NCBI RefSeq assembly: GCF_040954645.1
Contig: NC_092804.1
Location: 150,483,108 to 150,547,107 of the forward strand
Source: Diabrotica undecimpunctata
Lineage: Eukaryota > Arthropoda > Insecta > Coleoptera > Chrysomelidae
DNA: 64,000 nt
Direction: 5' to 3'
Position numbers and translations under genes: made by a program
The notes under the pieces: model-generated
Told to the model about the DNA's origin: nothing
The model's database searches: none
What the model saw: only the letters and a program-made list of their open reading frames with translations
Shown: one piece after another, positions 20,823 to 33,464 of the stretch
Layout: each line of letters starts with the position of its first letter
How positions within the stretch are numbered: position 1 is the stretch's first letter

Positions 20823-21965
20823 CTCCTAAGTGCCTTCTCTGTTGAGGTTGGCGATCAATATGGCAAATTTCTCTTTGTTCTGGGCTTGATGAATTAATTC
20901 ATTTCCTTTTGTGTGGGTCCAATCTCTGATGTTTCGTAGCCAAAATTTTTTCTTTCGTCCTATGCCTCTTTTACCTTTAATATTGCCTTCTAATATTACC
21001 TGGAGCTGCTCAAATTCCATATGGCGCATTATGTGTCCTAGATATGACGTCTTCCTAATTTTGATAGTATTGACCAGATGAGGGCGTGTGTTCATTGCTC
21101 TCAGTACTTCTTCATTCGTAGTTCTGCTGGTTCAGCTTATTCTTAGCATTCGGCGGTACATCCACATATCAAATGAATTTAATTTGTTGACATCATACGG
21201 TTTTAATGTCCAGGTCTCACACATAATACTTCAGTGTTCTCAATCTTATTGAGACTGATAGCTTGGGGTTACAGAGCATTTTACGCATATTCATGAAACC
21301 AGATCTTGCTATTTCAATGCGTCTTCTAATTTCTTTTGAGTGGTCTAGTTGACTATTTAGTTCTCTGCCCAGGTATATGACGCTTTGGGAACTCTGAAGG
21401 GTGATACCATTTATTTGTATGTTAGGTGTAACTTGTTCATGGGGGTTTGTGGAATACCAGAATTTTGGTTTTGGATAAGTTAATGTCCAAGCCCAGCCTG
21501 TGACTTTCTTCTGATAATATGTTTTTTAATATTTTTAGTTGGTCTTCTGTTTCTGCTATTACTACGGTATCATCGACATATCTTATATTGTTAATGATGA
21601 TTCCATTGGCTCTGGCACCTTCAGGGCGATCTTCAAGAGAAGCTCTAATTCTATATTCCGCATATACATAATAGGGGGGATAAAATGCACCCTTGACGCA
21701 CTCCTCGTTCTATGTTGATGTACTTGGTGTTTCCGTTCTCTGTTCGAACGCATCCTGTGTGGTTCCAGTATGTACTACTTATGATAGCTATGTCGTGTCC
21801 GTCCAACCCTACTTATTTTAGCACCTCGATCAATTTTCCGTGTTTGATGCGGTCAAACCCTCAAGATACCTTTCTGCTATCAGTGTCAATCCCATAATTG
21901 CTTCTCTATTGCCTGTACCCTTTCTAAAGCCATATTGAGAACGACTCAGGTATTCTTCACACTTA
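20823..21965 (-). pseudogene. LINE reverse transcriptase (family C), minus strand, decayed
   Basis: Reading the minus strand from about 21965 down: YGF+KG-type motif, GFDRIKHGKLIEVL, IERGVRQGCILSPYY (about 21700-21660), IRYVDDTVVIAETEDQLK (catalytic box with YVDD in place of YADD), MYRRMLRIS, then the better preserved frame 21095-20826 with TSYLGHIMRH and GKRGIGRKKKFWLRNIRDW. Several stops and frame changes lie upstream of 21095. The C-terminal layout matches 12415-13539. 5'-truncated. Confidence 0.75.
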
Positions 21966-22199
21966 TTTTGAATTTGGTATGGCCATCTTACCCAAAAGTA
22001 GACGAATCAAAATGAGACCACTCAAAACTACTTCATTTACCTTAATTTGGTTTTATCAGTGTATTGTGACAATAAAACAATGTAAAGCAATGTATGTTGT
22101 CACTTGGATTACTGACAGGCATGTGTCATCAAATGTAAGAAATTAAAACATGGCCATCTCACCTAGTACGGTCATATATCCTGGACTTACCCATTATAA

Positions 22200-25100
22200 T
22201 CACCTAAATGAAGAACTTAAATATATAGAAAACCTCAACACAGAAAACGAATTCCGAGCATTCTATAAGAAGGTTAACATCAACAGAAAATAATTTAAGG
22301 CAACCACAAGACAATGCAAAAGTCAGAATAATAACTAACAACAAGGAAAGGTGTATTGAATAGATGGGTGGAGTAATTTAACCAAGCACTTAATATAAAG
22401 GAAGAAAAAGAAAACCTGGAAGACGAAGGAAATGAGTTAAGGGAAACAGACAAAAGGGAAGAGGAACCACCAACGATTCTTCAAGTTAAAGATGCAGTTA
22501 AAAAACTAGCCAAAAACAAATTACTCGGAATGGGTAATCTCCCAGCTAAACGATATACAGAAGGTGACAATAATACCATAAGGCATTACGGTAGGTTATA
22601 AAAGAAATATGAACACCGAAATCCGTCCCAAATGATTGGAATATTGGAATATTTTGCACCATACACACCAAGAGAGATATCTTTAAATGCTCTAACCACA
22701 GAGGAATTACTCAGTACTATATCACCTTATGGCACCATATGCACAATGGATAATAGGAAAATACCAGGCTAGTTTTATAAGTGGTAAATCAATAATTCAT
22801 TGGGTTGCAACCCTGAAACAAATTTTGGAAAAAAACACAGGAATATGGCGTTGATACTCATTACATATGTACAGACTACAAAACGTCCTGCGACTCTGTA
22901 AATAAAAGAGAAATGTTTAAAGTAATGAAAGAGCTAGGAATACCAAATCAGTTGGTAAATTTAACAAAAATAACCCTTCAAAAAGTGGAATGTAGAGTAC
23001 GACTTCAGGGGGAACTGTCTGAACCTTTTAAAACAAATAACAGGCTGCGCCAGGAAGACTCTCTCCTGTATACCTGTTTAATCTGGCTTTGGAAAAAGTG
23101 TAGCATGCAGAAAATTCCTTGAAAACTATCTTATACTCAAGTATAAAATTTATCCAGTACGTCTCTGGGCCAGGTATTAAATATTTCCTCAATTTTGTGT
23201 TTACAAAAACTTGTTTGAGACGCATTCACAAGAACTGGTAGTAAAATAATTCAAGTATTACGTCTTAGTTCTGCAATTCAGAAAAGCAAGTATGATTCAA
23301 GGGCAGATGCCGTGTTTAACCAGAATTTTGGGTTGTTTCTCGGCGAAAGCGGGGTAAGGGACGGGGTAAGCCGATATACAACATCGAAGGTTAGAGTGAA
23401 TTCGAGTTAAGGTTGGAAGATTTGGTCAAACGGAACACACGTCGTTATGTAGTTTGCTAGAAGCCGGCAAATTTGTCGAAGAAAAAGTGATTTTTACTCA
23501 AAGTAATGTGTCAACGCTGAACGAGTAATCACTGTTTTTTGTTATATGCCATACCTCATATAAGAGTTTTCTAATTGGCGTTTTGCAACAATTTTAAAGA
23601 TAACCACATATTGCCATTGTGTTCGTTGTACCTGTTCCAGTCTTTTAAGGAGGCGAGTTTTCCAAGGTTTGTGTTCCAGTGCTAGCTTCCACCCTCATTT
23701 TCTTATCACTGGTCGTCGTCCCAGTTCTACCCCCAGAAATTTTAGTAGGTCCAGTTTCCAACCTCAGAAATGTTAAGAAAAGAGATTTAGTGAAATTTAA
23801 TTTTTTTGTGTTTAAATTTTAGAGTAAAGATGGACATTTTTTTCCTAATAATTGCTTTCGTTAAAATTTAAGAATTTGTAATAATTAAAATTATCTGTCT
23901 TAGGGCGTGGTTAGCTGTCATTTTAATTGTTCTTCGTTGTAAAATTAAATGTTGACATATGACAGCTAGCTTTATTATTTTGTGACATTAACTTGTTTTG
24001 CCACAGTTTATATCCCAGTATTTTTTGGTATACATTTATGTAGCTATTTATATCGTATATATTTTGTACCATTTAATATCTGTAACTGTTTGTGGTAAGA
24101 CAGTAATAAATGTTTATGTTTAATTTATTTCTCTGAACCATTTTGTCTATATATTTTAGAAAAATCTCATAACCCCTTTTGTGTTTTTTTTTAGGAAGGA
24201 AGTCTCTTTTTTTTCTTTATCCAGCAAGACAAGGATCCTTCGAAGCGGCGTCCTTATGGTAAATAGCTAGAGGTCCTTCTTGTTGTGTTTTGTACATTTG
24301 ACCAGGAGACTTATGTAAGTACTATCTTTTTGTTTCTTTTTTTGTAGTTGCCCCTATATAATCCCATAGTTTCATTCACTTATCCACGACCCAGCTACTC
24401 CAAATAAATCCTGAGTGCCGTTCGCATAAGTTTCGTTTATTTTGCTTGCCCTATACCCCAATGGTTTCTGTCCCCAATTTTCAACCCTCTAGAATAATAC
24501 CCTATGGGGTAGGCAAAATATTTCGTTACAAAAGTAATACGTATGTAATAAATCACAATCACTGGTTGAATATATAATAAATCAGCGCAAATCCTGGCTT
24601 ATGCTGATAATATCAATATTGTTGGGAAAACGGAAAACGCTGTACGAGAGGCGTATGTAGCATTAAAAGAATCAGCTACAAAAATGGGTTTAATAATAAA
24701 TACCAACAAAACGAAGTATATAAAAATGAGAACGCAACCACAAATCCTACAAGCACTTGTTATAGAAAACGACGTCATGGAAGCAGTGAACGAATTTGTA
24801 TATCTGGGAGCGCTCCTTAACACTGAAAATAATACTACCCTAGAGATAAACAGCAGAATTTTCTCTGGCAACAGATGCTATTTTGGGTTCAATCTCCTCC
24901 TTAAATTCACAATTATATCGAGGAATATAAAAATAAAACTCTACAAAACACTAATACGCCCAGGTATAACATATGGTTCAGAGACCTGGACTGTAACAAA
25001 AAATAATAAAACCATGTTAGGATGTTTCGATAGAAAAGTACTAAGACGAATCTATGGAGCAGTAAATGGCAATGGAGTATAGAGAAGATGATACAACTTC

Positions 25101-25385
25101 AAACTTTATAGAATATACCAGGAACCAGATATCGTAAAACATATTAAGATAGGACGTCTGAGGTGGATAGGGCATGTAATGTGGATGGAACAAAATGATC
25201 CAACTAGAAAAACGCTCCTTGATAGATCCATTGGTAATACAAGAAGAGAAAGATCCAGAACAAGGTTCCTTGATAACATCGATGAAGACATAAGAAATAT
25301 GGGAATACGTGCTTGGCGAAGGAAGGCGATGGATAGGGACGACTAGAGTGAAATTCTTGAGGCAGCCAGGAACCACGCAGGATAT
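22200..25385 (+). pseudogene. LINE reverse transcriptase (family B), split by a ~1.4-kb insertion
   Basis: Left part (22200-23140) decodes in pieces: KDAVKKLAKNK (RT finger entry), YQASFISGKSIIHWVATLKQ and FNLALEKV-like readings, with many stops. Right part (24575-25385) resumes at SAQILAYADNINIVGKTENAV (catalytic box with D to N: YADN) and the clean frame 24684-25082 (FVYLGALLNTENNTT, KLYKTLIRPGITYGSETWT, VLRRIYGAVNGNG). It then runs on to RLRWIGHVMWM and a frame-shifted end. The missing middle matches the insertion point. A second, internally deleted copy is at 45400-46290. Confidence 0.75.
23141..24574. other. ~1.4-kb insertion inside the family B LINE, identity unknown
   Basis: Bounded by LINE codons on both sides (TILYS.. 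left, SAQILAYADN.. right). No RT, transposase or gag signal. Composition varies, with a GC-richer start (AAAGCGGGGTAAGGGACGGG near 23350) and AT-rich remainder. A solo LTR or non-autonomous element is possible, but I could not fix the ends or a target duplication. Confidence 0.45.
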
Positions 25386-26634
25386 ACCCATTATATCAAC
25401 TGAGTTTCGAAATACGTTTTTTCTGTATCTTTCGATGATATCCAATTACATTTCATTTTTTAGATACATACATTTTTTTGGTGGCAAATAAAAACAATTT
25501 GTCGTTAACAATCGTTATACAAAAGTCTGTTTCTTGGTATGAAAAGAAAGGAATAAAACAATCTCTTATAGCAACTGTTATTTCAAATTATTTTTTTTCT
25601 TTTTAAAAAGCATATTTATTAATGACATAAGTTTATTAGTACACTAATAAAAATCATCATAATTAAATATTATTAGATTTATATGAAGTAGTAATGAAAA
25701 AAGCGCCGTAATAAAGTTTTCACCTTTCCTTAAAGATGTAAATATGAATCGCAGGTCGGATACCATGTTACTTCGTTGACATAATATATGAACCGTAGCT
25801 CACTATACAAGACAGGAATCGCTGTAGATATTTTAGAATTCTTATTGCACTACATCAGGAAATGCGAACACGTTCGAGATAAAACAAAATTCAACTTCAG
25901 ATATTCAGCATATTTTAGAATCTAGCATAGGCATATCTCTGGCTGAACACAACATCAGTGCATACTTCTCGTAACACGAACACGTTTGAAGAATCAATAA
26001 AAACTTGAAAAACAAAAGAAAGGGTATTATTATTTTTTATATCGTGTAATCTGATTTGCGTATAAAATAAAATTGATTCCTAAAAATAGTTTGGAAGTAT
26101 TTACAAATTGCTGTTAATAATAGGTGTTATGAGTTTGATAATCAGAGACATAAGCCTGACAAAAATTTGATCTCGTTAAAAAAAGATCGGATAAGTGAGG
26201 AGATTATCGCGAAGCTCGGACTGAAAATAATAAAGAACTTAGGATAAAAATAAAATCCTGAAGAAGTCATTGCAAGGAGATAGAACCGACTTCTGAAATG
26301 TCAAGGCTTCAGAAAGTACTCAAAGGATCCTCAGACAAACATTTCTTTACTCCAAAAGAAGTCAGGTAAATACATTAGAATAGTGTACATAACCTGTAAT
26401 AAGTTTTCTGTAAAGTATATAATTTAGAGTAAACTATTTTGAGTCTAAAACAAAACTAATACCACTAGACACATAGCAGCAAAGTTAACTGGATACCATG
26501 ACTTCTGGTTTCAGTGAGAACTGGCGTGTGTCAAAAGATGTGACAAACCAGGATAAAAACAATTGGACAATAAATCGTTTAAGGTAAGTACCTTCTGTAC
26601 AAGAAAATATATATAATACAACAGGCAAGCTTAG
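25386..26634. other. Intergenic, no gene recognised
   Basis: AT-rich, with no frame longer than 60 codons outside the LINE end and no repeat structure that I could see. Confidence 0.4.
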
Positions 26635-26815
26635 GATTGGTGTACATACCAAAATCATGGAGGCTTATAAGGGTGGCTTTTATACCCAAACCTGACAAAA
26701 CTAGACAGGAAGAAGATAGGTCCCTAAGGCCAATAGGTCTGGTGACAATCGTGCTGAGAACGTTATTATAAAAACTCCCTGATAGGCGTATTAGAGATAT
26801 GGTATTGGTTGAAAG
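26635..26815 (+). pseudogene. R1/jockey-like LINE RT scrap
   Basis: The plus strand reads GLVYIPKSWRLIRVAFIPKP then RSLRPIGLVTIVLRTLL, with a TAA before KLPDRRIRD. This is the first part of an R1/jockey-type RT domain (family form: W+...V.IPKPGK....RPISL). It is cut short near 26815, and 26820-27220 has nothing recognisable. Confidence 0.6.
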
Positions 26816-27224
26816 GGGTAGCGGGTGGATACTTCTCTGCGATCCTGGCAGGGGACAAATCTACTTTAGGACTAGCACACCTGCCCACGCGAGCTCATGG
26901 ATTTCTCCAAGAGAAACCATGTCCAAACCCAAAACATTCCCATATCCACCATTTCCTCCCTTCACTTCCAAAACAACTCGCCAACACGCACTAGCTAAGC
27001 GTTGCATTTTATTGGCTTAAAACCCTAAAAGTTATTTTCCATGAAATACAAAACTACTGAACAGCCCTCAGGCTTCGGCGTGGCGGCTCCAACACCCCCA
27101 AACAAGATAGCGGTTGGAACAGGTTTGGAGCAGAGGGTGCTTAGGCTTCCCTGGAAGAAATCAGTCTACTACAAAGAGCGACAAATGCATATTACTTCAT
27201 AAAGCGTTAGAACTCTTATATTAG
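26816..27224. other. Intergenic, somewhat GC-richer, no gene recognised
   Basis: Locally richer in C and G (about 26860-27160) than the surroundings. Frames of 61-73 codons starting at 26799-26809 overlap the LINE scrap and have no recognisable domain. Confidence 0.35.
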
Positions 27225-29545
27225 ACAAGAAGGACTACAGGACCTAGAAACAGCGTTACATACCATGCCAACATATTAAACAATTAATATGGGCGACTTT
27301 ATTGCGAAAATGGGGTTTAAACAAGATAATGCAGAATGTACGCATGCAAAGATTGCTAAACTTCTTAGGCGAGAAAATTTAGTTACGATGCACCCTTTTT
27401 TCGATAAAAAACCTCAGCGTAAATTGACATGGATCAGTTCAGATGACAGTGTCAAAAATAAAATAGATTATATCATAATAAACAGAAAAGAAATAATCAA
27501 AGACATCGAAGTACTAACAAATTTTCAATAGGAAGAGAAGACAGATTAATCCGAGCTAAAATACTAGTAATGTCAAATTGGAAAGAACAAAGATAATCCT
27601 AAAAACAAGAAAAAAGAAATGGATATCTCCAGAAAACAACGACCTGTATGAAGATAAACTAACCAGACATATACAAAACTTGCAAGACAAAATAGAAGAT
27701 GTAGATCAAGCAAATGATGGCATTATAAAGGCTCTAAAATAAATGGAAAGGGAGTGCTGCCCGACCGTTCTGACTCGTAAGGAAAAACTAAGCCAAAATA
27801 CCAAAGAGCTAATAGGTAAAAGAAGACAGCTGACGGAAAAATATGGCTCCAACTACACAAAAATAGAGAAAGCAAGTAAGGATATCCACCGGTCAATCCG
27901 AAAAGATGCAAGAGAAAACAGTATAAGAAAAATAACTAAAATAATTCAAGAAAACAAAAGTTTTAAAGTGTTGAGGCGACATGTTGTACAAACAACATAG
28001 GCAACAAAAATATGTACAATATAAAAAACAAAGATGACATTACTAATGATAAAACCAAAATCCTTGAAGTTGTCGAATCATTTTATCGCGAAATGTATAA
28101 GAGCACCAACGAAAAGCAAGATCAGCCCCTGCCCAAATTCACAAACCAGGGATCACAATTATTGCCAAAAATACCTCCACACGAAATTAAAACGGCACTT
28201 TTAGAAATAAAAGATAACAAATCCCCTGGTGATGACGGAGTAGGAAGCGATCAAACTAGATGGAAATAAAAGTATCCAGACTTTGGCCAAGCTTTTCACC
28301 GAATGCATCTACCAAGGAAAAACTCCTTCTTAATGGAATAATGCAGTTATTACTTTATATCTCAAGCAAGGAGACATAACAGATTTAAGAAACTACCATC
28401 CTATCAGTTTGCTTTCACACATATATAAACTTTTTTAAAAAATTATCAAAAAAGACTGGACGCCCAATTTAACTTCTACCAGCCTAGAGAACAAGCTGGA
28501 TTTAGATCGGCATACAGCAATAACGACCACTTACTAGTGATAAAGAACCTGATAGAGAAGTTTGTAAAATACAACAAACCATTGGCACTGATATTTGTCG
28601 ACTACAAGAAAGCATTCGATATCATAAGCCATCAGAAAATGTTAAAAGCATTGACAAAATGTCGAAGACTATCTGAACAAGAAACAATTAAATTTTGTAT
28701 ACAGCGAGGAGTACGGCAAGATGACACAGTCTCTCCAAAGCTATTCACGACGCTATTTATAACACACTTGTAAGAAGGCACATCTGAACGAGCATGGTAT
28801 TAATATAATTGGAGAGAAGCTCAGTCATTTGAGATTTGCCGATGACATCGTCCTTATAGCCGATCGTATGGATGATGCAATAATATTGTTTGAAAAATTA
28901 TATCACGCTTCCTTGGAGGTCGAACTAAAGATTAATATGAACAAGACGCAAATAATGACTAATCTGGTGCTAAATCGACTACATCGTATAAGTACGTAGG
29001 ATATGAAATTCGGTTGGGCAGAAATAACCAGACATGTGAGCTCCAACTTCGCATAGGATTAGCCTGAGTAATTAAAGTATATATTTAAATCGGATCTACC
29101 CATATGCTTCAAAAGCAAAATCTTTGACCAATGTGTGTTACCTGTACTCACTTATGGAGCGGAAACATAAACAGTCACAAAAATGGTAGTTAATAAGATT
29201 CGCGTGACTCAGATGCTTATGGAGCTTCAGATGTTAGGTGTCTCTCTGAGAGACTGAATTACAAACGAGAAAATACGTAGTAGAACAAAAACAACAAACA
29301 CTATCGAAAAAATCGCGTCGTAAAAATGGAATTGGGCAGGACACGTCGCCAGATTATTAGACAACCGATAAACAAAACGTATTTTAGAGTGAAGACCAAG
29401 GCAAGAAGCAATACGGAGCAGAGGAGGCCCACCAACTAGATGGACTGACGATCTAAAGCAGTAACTGAATGCAAGCCGCACAAGACATAGACAGATGGAA
29501 AGAGCTGAGGGAGACCGATGTCTAGCAGTCATGACAAGATGATTG
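27225..29545 (+). pseudogene. LINE ORF2 (family A), endonuclease plus RT, decayed
   Basis: Begins in the apurinic-like endonuclease: MGDFIAKMG (GD.NAK-type), then RKLTWISSDDSVKNKIDYII. The linker follows (frames 27743-28269), with NKSPGDDGV at the RT entry. RT: QAGFRSAYSNNDHLLVIKNL, LIFVDYKKAFDIISHQKM (catalytic D), IQRGVRQDDTVSPKLFTT and LRFADDIVLIADRMDD (FADD). The ending follows the same order as 9128-10152 (TYGAET, GVSLRD, GHVAR, PTRWTDDLK). It has many stops and shifts and an internal loss between the catalytic D region and IQRGVRQ (about 28680). The upstream endonuclease is missing. Confidence 0.8.
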
Positions 29546-29715
29546 GTTGAAAATGCGATACCTTAGGGACTGTATGCGTATCAAGCAAAACACTCTTCAG
29601 ATACACCAAAGCACTATCTCATACCAAAAGAAGTACGTTCCCGGAAACTAAGAGGTGATATTGGGTGCAATTCTCTATATAAAGATATGGTTTGAAATAA
29701 ATGCCGCTACAGAAA

Positions 29716-30439
29716 AGTGTCCCTAATAGTAGACGGAAATTGCTCTGATCATTGAAAACACGTTTACCCAAATAAGGATACTACAGTCCAAACTTAAGTC
29801 TGGTAGAGATATCTTAGTCGGGGTTTGACAGAGCTAGATGAGCAGATATTCGCGAGTGAGGTAAATAAGGGAACACGTAAAAGAAGAAAATCTTGGGCAC
29901 CACCCTGTTTTTGAAGAAATAAGGAAATCTATTAAATACGAGAATAGAAGAAAAATAAGATAAGAATGATAACGGGAAAAATACAAAGCAATGAGAATGG
30001 AAAGCAAATAAAAAAACACCAATACGAGAATCATACATATGGTTACTAGAGGGGAATAAATTAGTAATAAGGAGTTTAATTATTCATGCAGTAAGTACTA
30101 AAATCATGACATATATATATACAATACACATATGCCGATAAATTAATAAATATACACAATAAATCAACTACCCATGTTCTGAAATAAAATAATAAATATT
30201 TACTCTAACAGTGTTATACTAGCGGACCAACTCGACATCGAGTTTTTTAAATGAAATTTTTATTTTGCGAGAAAAATTAAGAGATCAATACAAACAATAT
30301 AAGCAAGAATATACATAACATTCATCAATAATAATGCAAGTAAAAAAAAAGTGATTATGGAAGTCGACCTCAAAACCGGAATGCAATTTTTATTTCATCA
30401 AATGTCGACATGGATATCATTTAGCAGTTAATTTTGCAT
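29716..30439. repeat. ~720-bp direct repeat, left copy, flanking a LINE
   Basis: Runs from AGTGTCCCTAATAGTAGACG to AGTTAATTTTGCAT and is repeated at 32349-33068 with about five substitutions and one 4-bp (TA)n length change. The LINE at 30440-32348 starts exactly at its right edge. It does not code for anything recognisable; the 74-codon minus frames in both copies are shadows. Confidence 0.93.
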
Positions 30440-32348
30440 CTTCTTCTTCTTCTACGGCACTACAGCCCAAAATGAGCCTTGGCCTCCTTTATTTTTTGCC
30501 TCCACCCTTGTCTGTCTGTGGCTGCTCTTCTCCATACACGGACTCCTAAAAGTGCTTGTGCGTCGCTGCTTACTGTGTCTTCCCAGCGCTTTCTTGGCTT
30601 TCCAACTGGTCTCTTTCCCTGCATTCTGGCGTTCAGTGCTCGTTTTGGTAGCCTATCCTCTCCCATTCGTATCACATGTCCGGCCCATTGCAATCTTTGT
30701 ATTCTAATGAAGTCTGACAGGGGTGTTTCCTTATACAGTTGATAGAGCTCGTTGTTATATCGAATTCTGAAGATTCCGTTTTCCCTCACAGGTCCTAGTA
30801 TTCTCCTCAGTACTTTTCTTTCGAATGTGTCGAGTTTGTTTTTGGATGTTTCTTTCAGGACCCATGCTTCGCTGCCATAACATGCTATTGGCCGAATTAA
30901 AGTTTTATAGATTCTCATCTTTGTATTTCGGTGGACACTTTTAGACCGAAATATATGGGAGAGGGCAAAATAAGCTTTGTTTGCCTGCGTTATCCTTTTT
31001 CGTATTTCTCCATCCTCTGCTCCATCGGCATATATTTCTACTCCCAGGTATGTAAACTTTCCAACCGTTTCAATGTCATCTTCATGCATAATGTTTTGTG
31101 GGATTATATTTCTTCTCGTCTGTACCATTATTTTTGTTTTTTTCTGTGTTAATTTCCAGACCTAGCCTTTTCGTTTGTGTTTTTAACTCTGCGTATGCTT
31201 CCTGTGCTCCTGTTGATGTTCTACTCATATTATTAATATCATCGGCGTAGGCAGCCAGTTGAACCGTTTTATTGGTCAGTAGGTTTTCTCGTCCAGTTTG
31301 CATTTGCCTAACCGCATACTCCAGTGCCAGGTTAAACAATGTTGGTGCCAGCCCATCTCCCTGCTTTAGTCCCTGCGAGATTTTGAAAAAGTCTGTCCGG
31401 TTGTTTTGTATTCGTACACATGCCTGAGTTTCATCCATTGTGGCTTTAATGAGTCTAATCAGCTTATGTGGTATTGCTAATTCTGCCAATATATAGTATA
31501 GTCTGTCCCTTTTGACTGAATCGTATGCCTGTTTGAAGTCTACAAACACGTTGTGAACATCAATGTCGTGTTCCCACGATTTGCTCAAGACCTGCTTGAC
31601 TGTAAATATTTGATCCATTGTCGATCTTCCCCGTCTGAAGCCCGTCTGATATTCTCCAATAATATTTTCTGCTAGTGGTTGGAGTCGCTGGTTTATAATA
31701 TACGTGAGGACTTTATACGCTGTACATAGTAGAGAAATTCCACGGTAGTTTTTGCACTGGAGTTTGTCTCCTTTTTTATAGATTGGGCATACTATACTTT
31801 TCTTCCATTCGTCGGGTATTTTCTCTTCTTGCCATATTTCTTTGATAAGCGCGTGGATATGACTTGATAGGTGGTTGCCACCTACCTTATACAGTTCTGC
31901 TGGAATCTCGTCAACTCCCGGGGCTTTATTGTTTTTCTGGGCCTTAATAGCTTCGAGAACTTCCTCCATGGTTGGAGCTTCTACTTCAACTTCGTTTTCT
32001 TCTATATGGTTCGTACCCATTTCATCTTCCATATCTACTTGTGTTCCAAGTAGGGTCTGAAAATAATGCTTCCAGGTTTCTGTGACTTTCTGTTGGTCAC
32101 TGATTATTTGCCCACTTTCATCTTTGCATAGGCTTGTTTGAGGTTTATATCCACTTTTTATCTTTTTTAGGTATTCGTAAGCTCCTCTAGTTTCGTTTTT
32201 TTTTTTGAAATTTTGTTCCATTTCTTCTATTTGTCCATTTTCATAAGCTCTCTTTTTGTTTCTGCATATCTTGTCTGCTTTCCGTCTTGCGACTTCAAAT
32301 GATGTTCGTCTTTCCCGTGTTCTTCTTGTTATGTACATTGTCACATCT
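30440..32348 (-). mobile_element. 5'-truncated young LINE (family D) between long direct repeats
   Basis: The element runs on the minus strand from the junction at 32348 to a 3' tail of GAAGAAGAAGAAG at about 30452-30440. It consists of the linker and full RT region of an RTE-like ORF2. It is directly bounded on both sides by the ~720-bp direct repeats, which makes them look like a very long target duplication or a local duplication containing the insertion. Confidence 0.8.
30460..32348 (-). pseudogene. LINE ORF2 (family D): linker, RT and C-terminus with one frameshift
   Basis: The long frame (from the junction at 32348 to about 31120) has NNKAPGVDEIPAELYK (RT entry), KKGDKLQCKNYRGISLL, YQTGFRRGRSTMDQIFTVKQ, FVDFKQAYDSVKRDRLY (catalytic D), SQGLKQGDGLAPTLFNLAL and LAAYADDINNMSRT (catalytic YADD). 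Near 31120 an A-run slip moves the reading to the 31128-30460 frame: FTYLGVEIYADGAEDG, RIYKTLIRPIACYGSEAW, VLRRILGP, LQWAGHVIRMGEDRLPKR and GKRPVGKPRKRWED, ending at TGA 30460-30462. Only this one lesion is seen, so the copy is young. Codons upstream of 32348 in the same frame come from the flanking repeat, not the LINE. The endonuclease is missing through 5' truncation. Confidence 0.88.
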
Positions 32349-33068
32349 AGTGTCCCTAATAGTAGACGGAAATTGCTCTGATCATTGAAAACACGTTTAC
32401 CCAAATAAGGATACTACAGTCCAAACTTAAGTCTGGTAGAGATATCTTAGTCGGGGTTTGACAGAGCTAGATTAGCAGATATTCGCGAGTGAGGTAAATA
32501 AGGGAACACGTAAAAGAAGAAAATCTTGGGTACCACCCTGTTTTTGAAGAAATAAGGAAATCTATTAAATACGAGAATAGAAGAAAAATAAGATAAGAAT
32601 GATAACGGAAAAAATACAAAGCAATGAGAATGGAAAGCAAATAAAAAAACACCAATACGAGAATCATACATATGGTTACTAGAGGGGAATAAATTAGTAA
32701 TAAGGAGTTTAATTATTCATGCAGTAAGTACTAAAATCATGACATATATACAATACACATATGCCGATAAATTAATAAATATACACAATAAATCAACTAC
32801 CCATGTTCTGAAATAAAATAATAAATATTTACTCTAACAGTGTTATACTAGCGGACCAACTCGACATCGAGTTTTTTAAATGAAATTTTTATTTTGCGAG
32901 AAAAATTAAGAGATCAATACAAACAATATAAGCAAGAATATACATAACATTCAGCAATAATAATGCAAGTAAAAAAAAAGTGATTATGGAAGTCGACCTC
33001 AAAACCGGAATGCAATTTTTATTTCATCAAATGTCGACATGGATATCATTTAGCAGTTAATTTTGCAT
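32349..33068. repeat. ~720-bp direct repeat, right copy
   Basis: Matches 29716-30439 almost base for base (4 bp shorter). The sequence continues past 33068 into unique DNA with ACTTCCGGT/ACCGGAAGT motifs. Confidence 0.93.
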
Positions 33069-33316
33069 GCTGATCACGAATCCGGTGTCAGATTTGCTCT
33101 ATCTTGACGTTTTATGCGCGTTTCGGGTCACTTCCGGTGCCGGATCGCAACCGGAAGTACATATTTAGATTCGTCTCGACGAGACCTTTCGATCCATAGA
33201 TACATTGTGGGGTCTAAAACTTAAAATAAATTTTAACTTCCGGTCATCTCAAAACCGGAAGTGAATTTTTCTACCAAAAATATATCTTGACAATCTCATA
33301 TACTAATAATATTCCG

Positions 33317-33464
33317 AAAAAATATTTTAATTATCTAATATGGTTTTTGTGTAAAGTGGTGGACAAGAAAAGGGCTTAGCGTTTTAGTATAAAAAATATT
33401 TTAATTATCTAATATGGTTTTTGCGTAAAGTGGTGGACAAGAAAAGGGCTTAGCGTTTTAGTAT
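33317..33464. repeat. Tandem duplication, 2 x 74 bp
   Basis: 33317-33390 and 33391-33464 differ at essentially one position (GTGT versus GCGT in the middle). No coding. Confidence 0.92.

Noticed and set aside
29814..30038. Minus-strand frames repeated at 32447-32671
   Set aside because: They are identical because they lie in the ~720-bp direct repeats; low-complexity Phe/Ser/Leu content, no domain.
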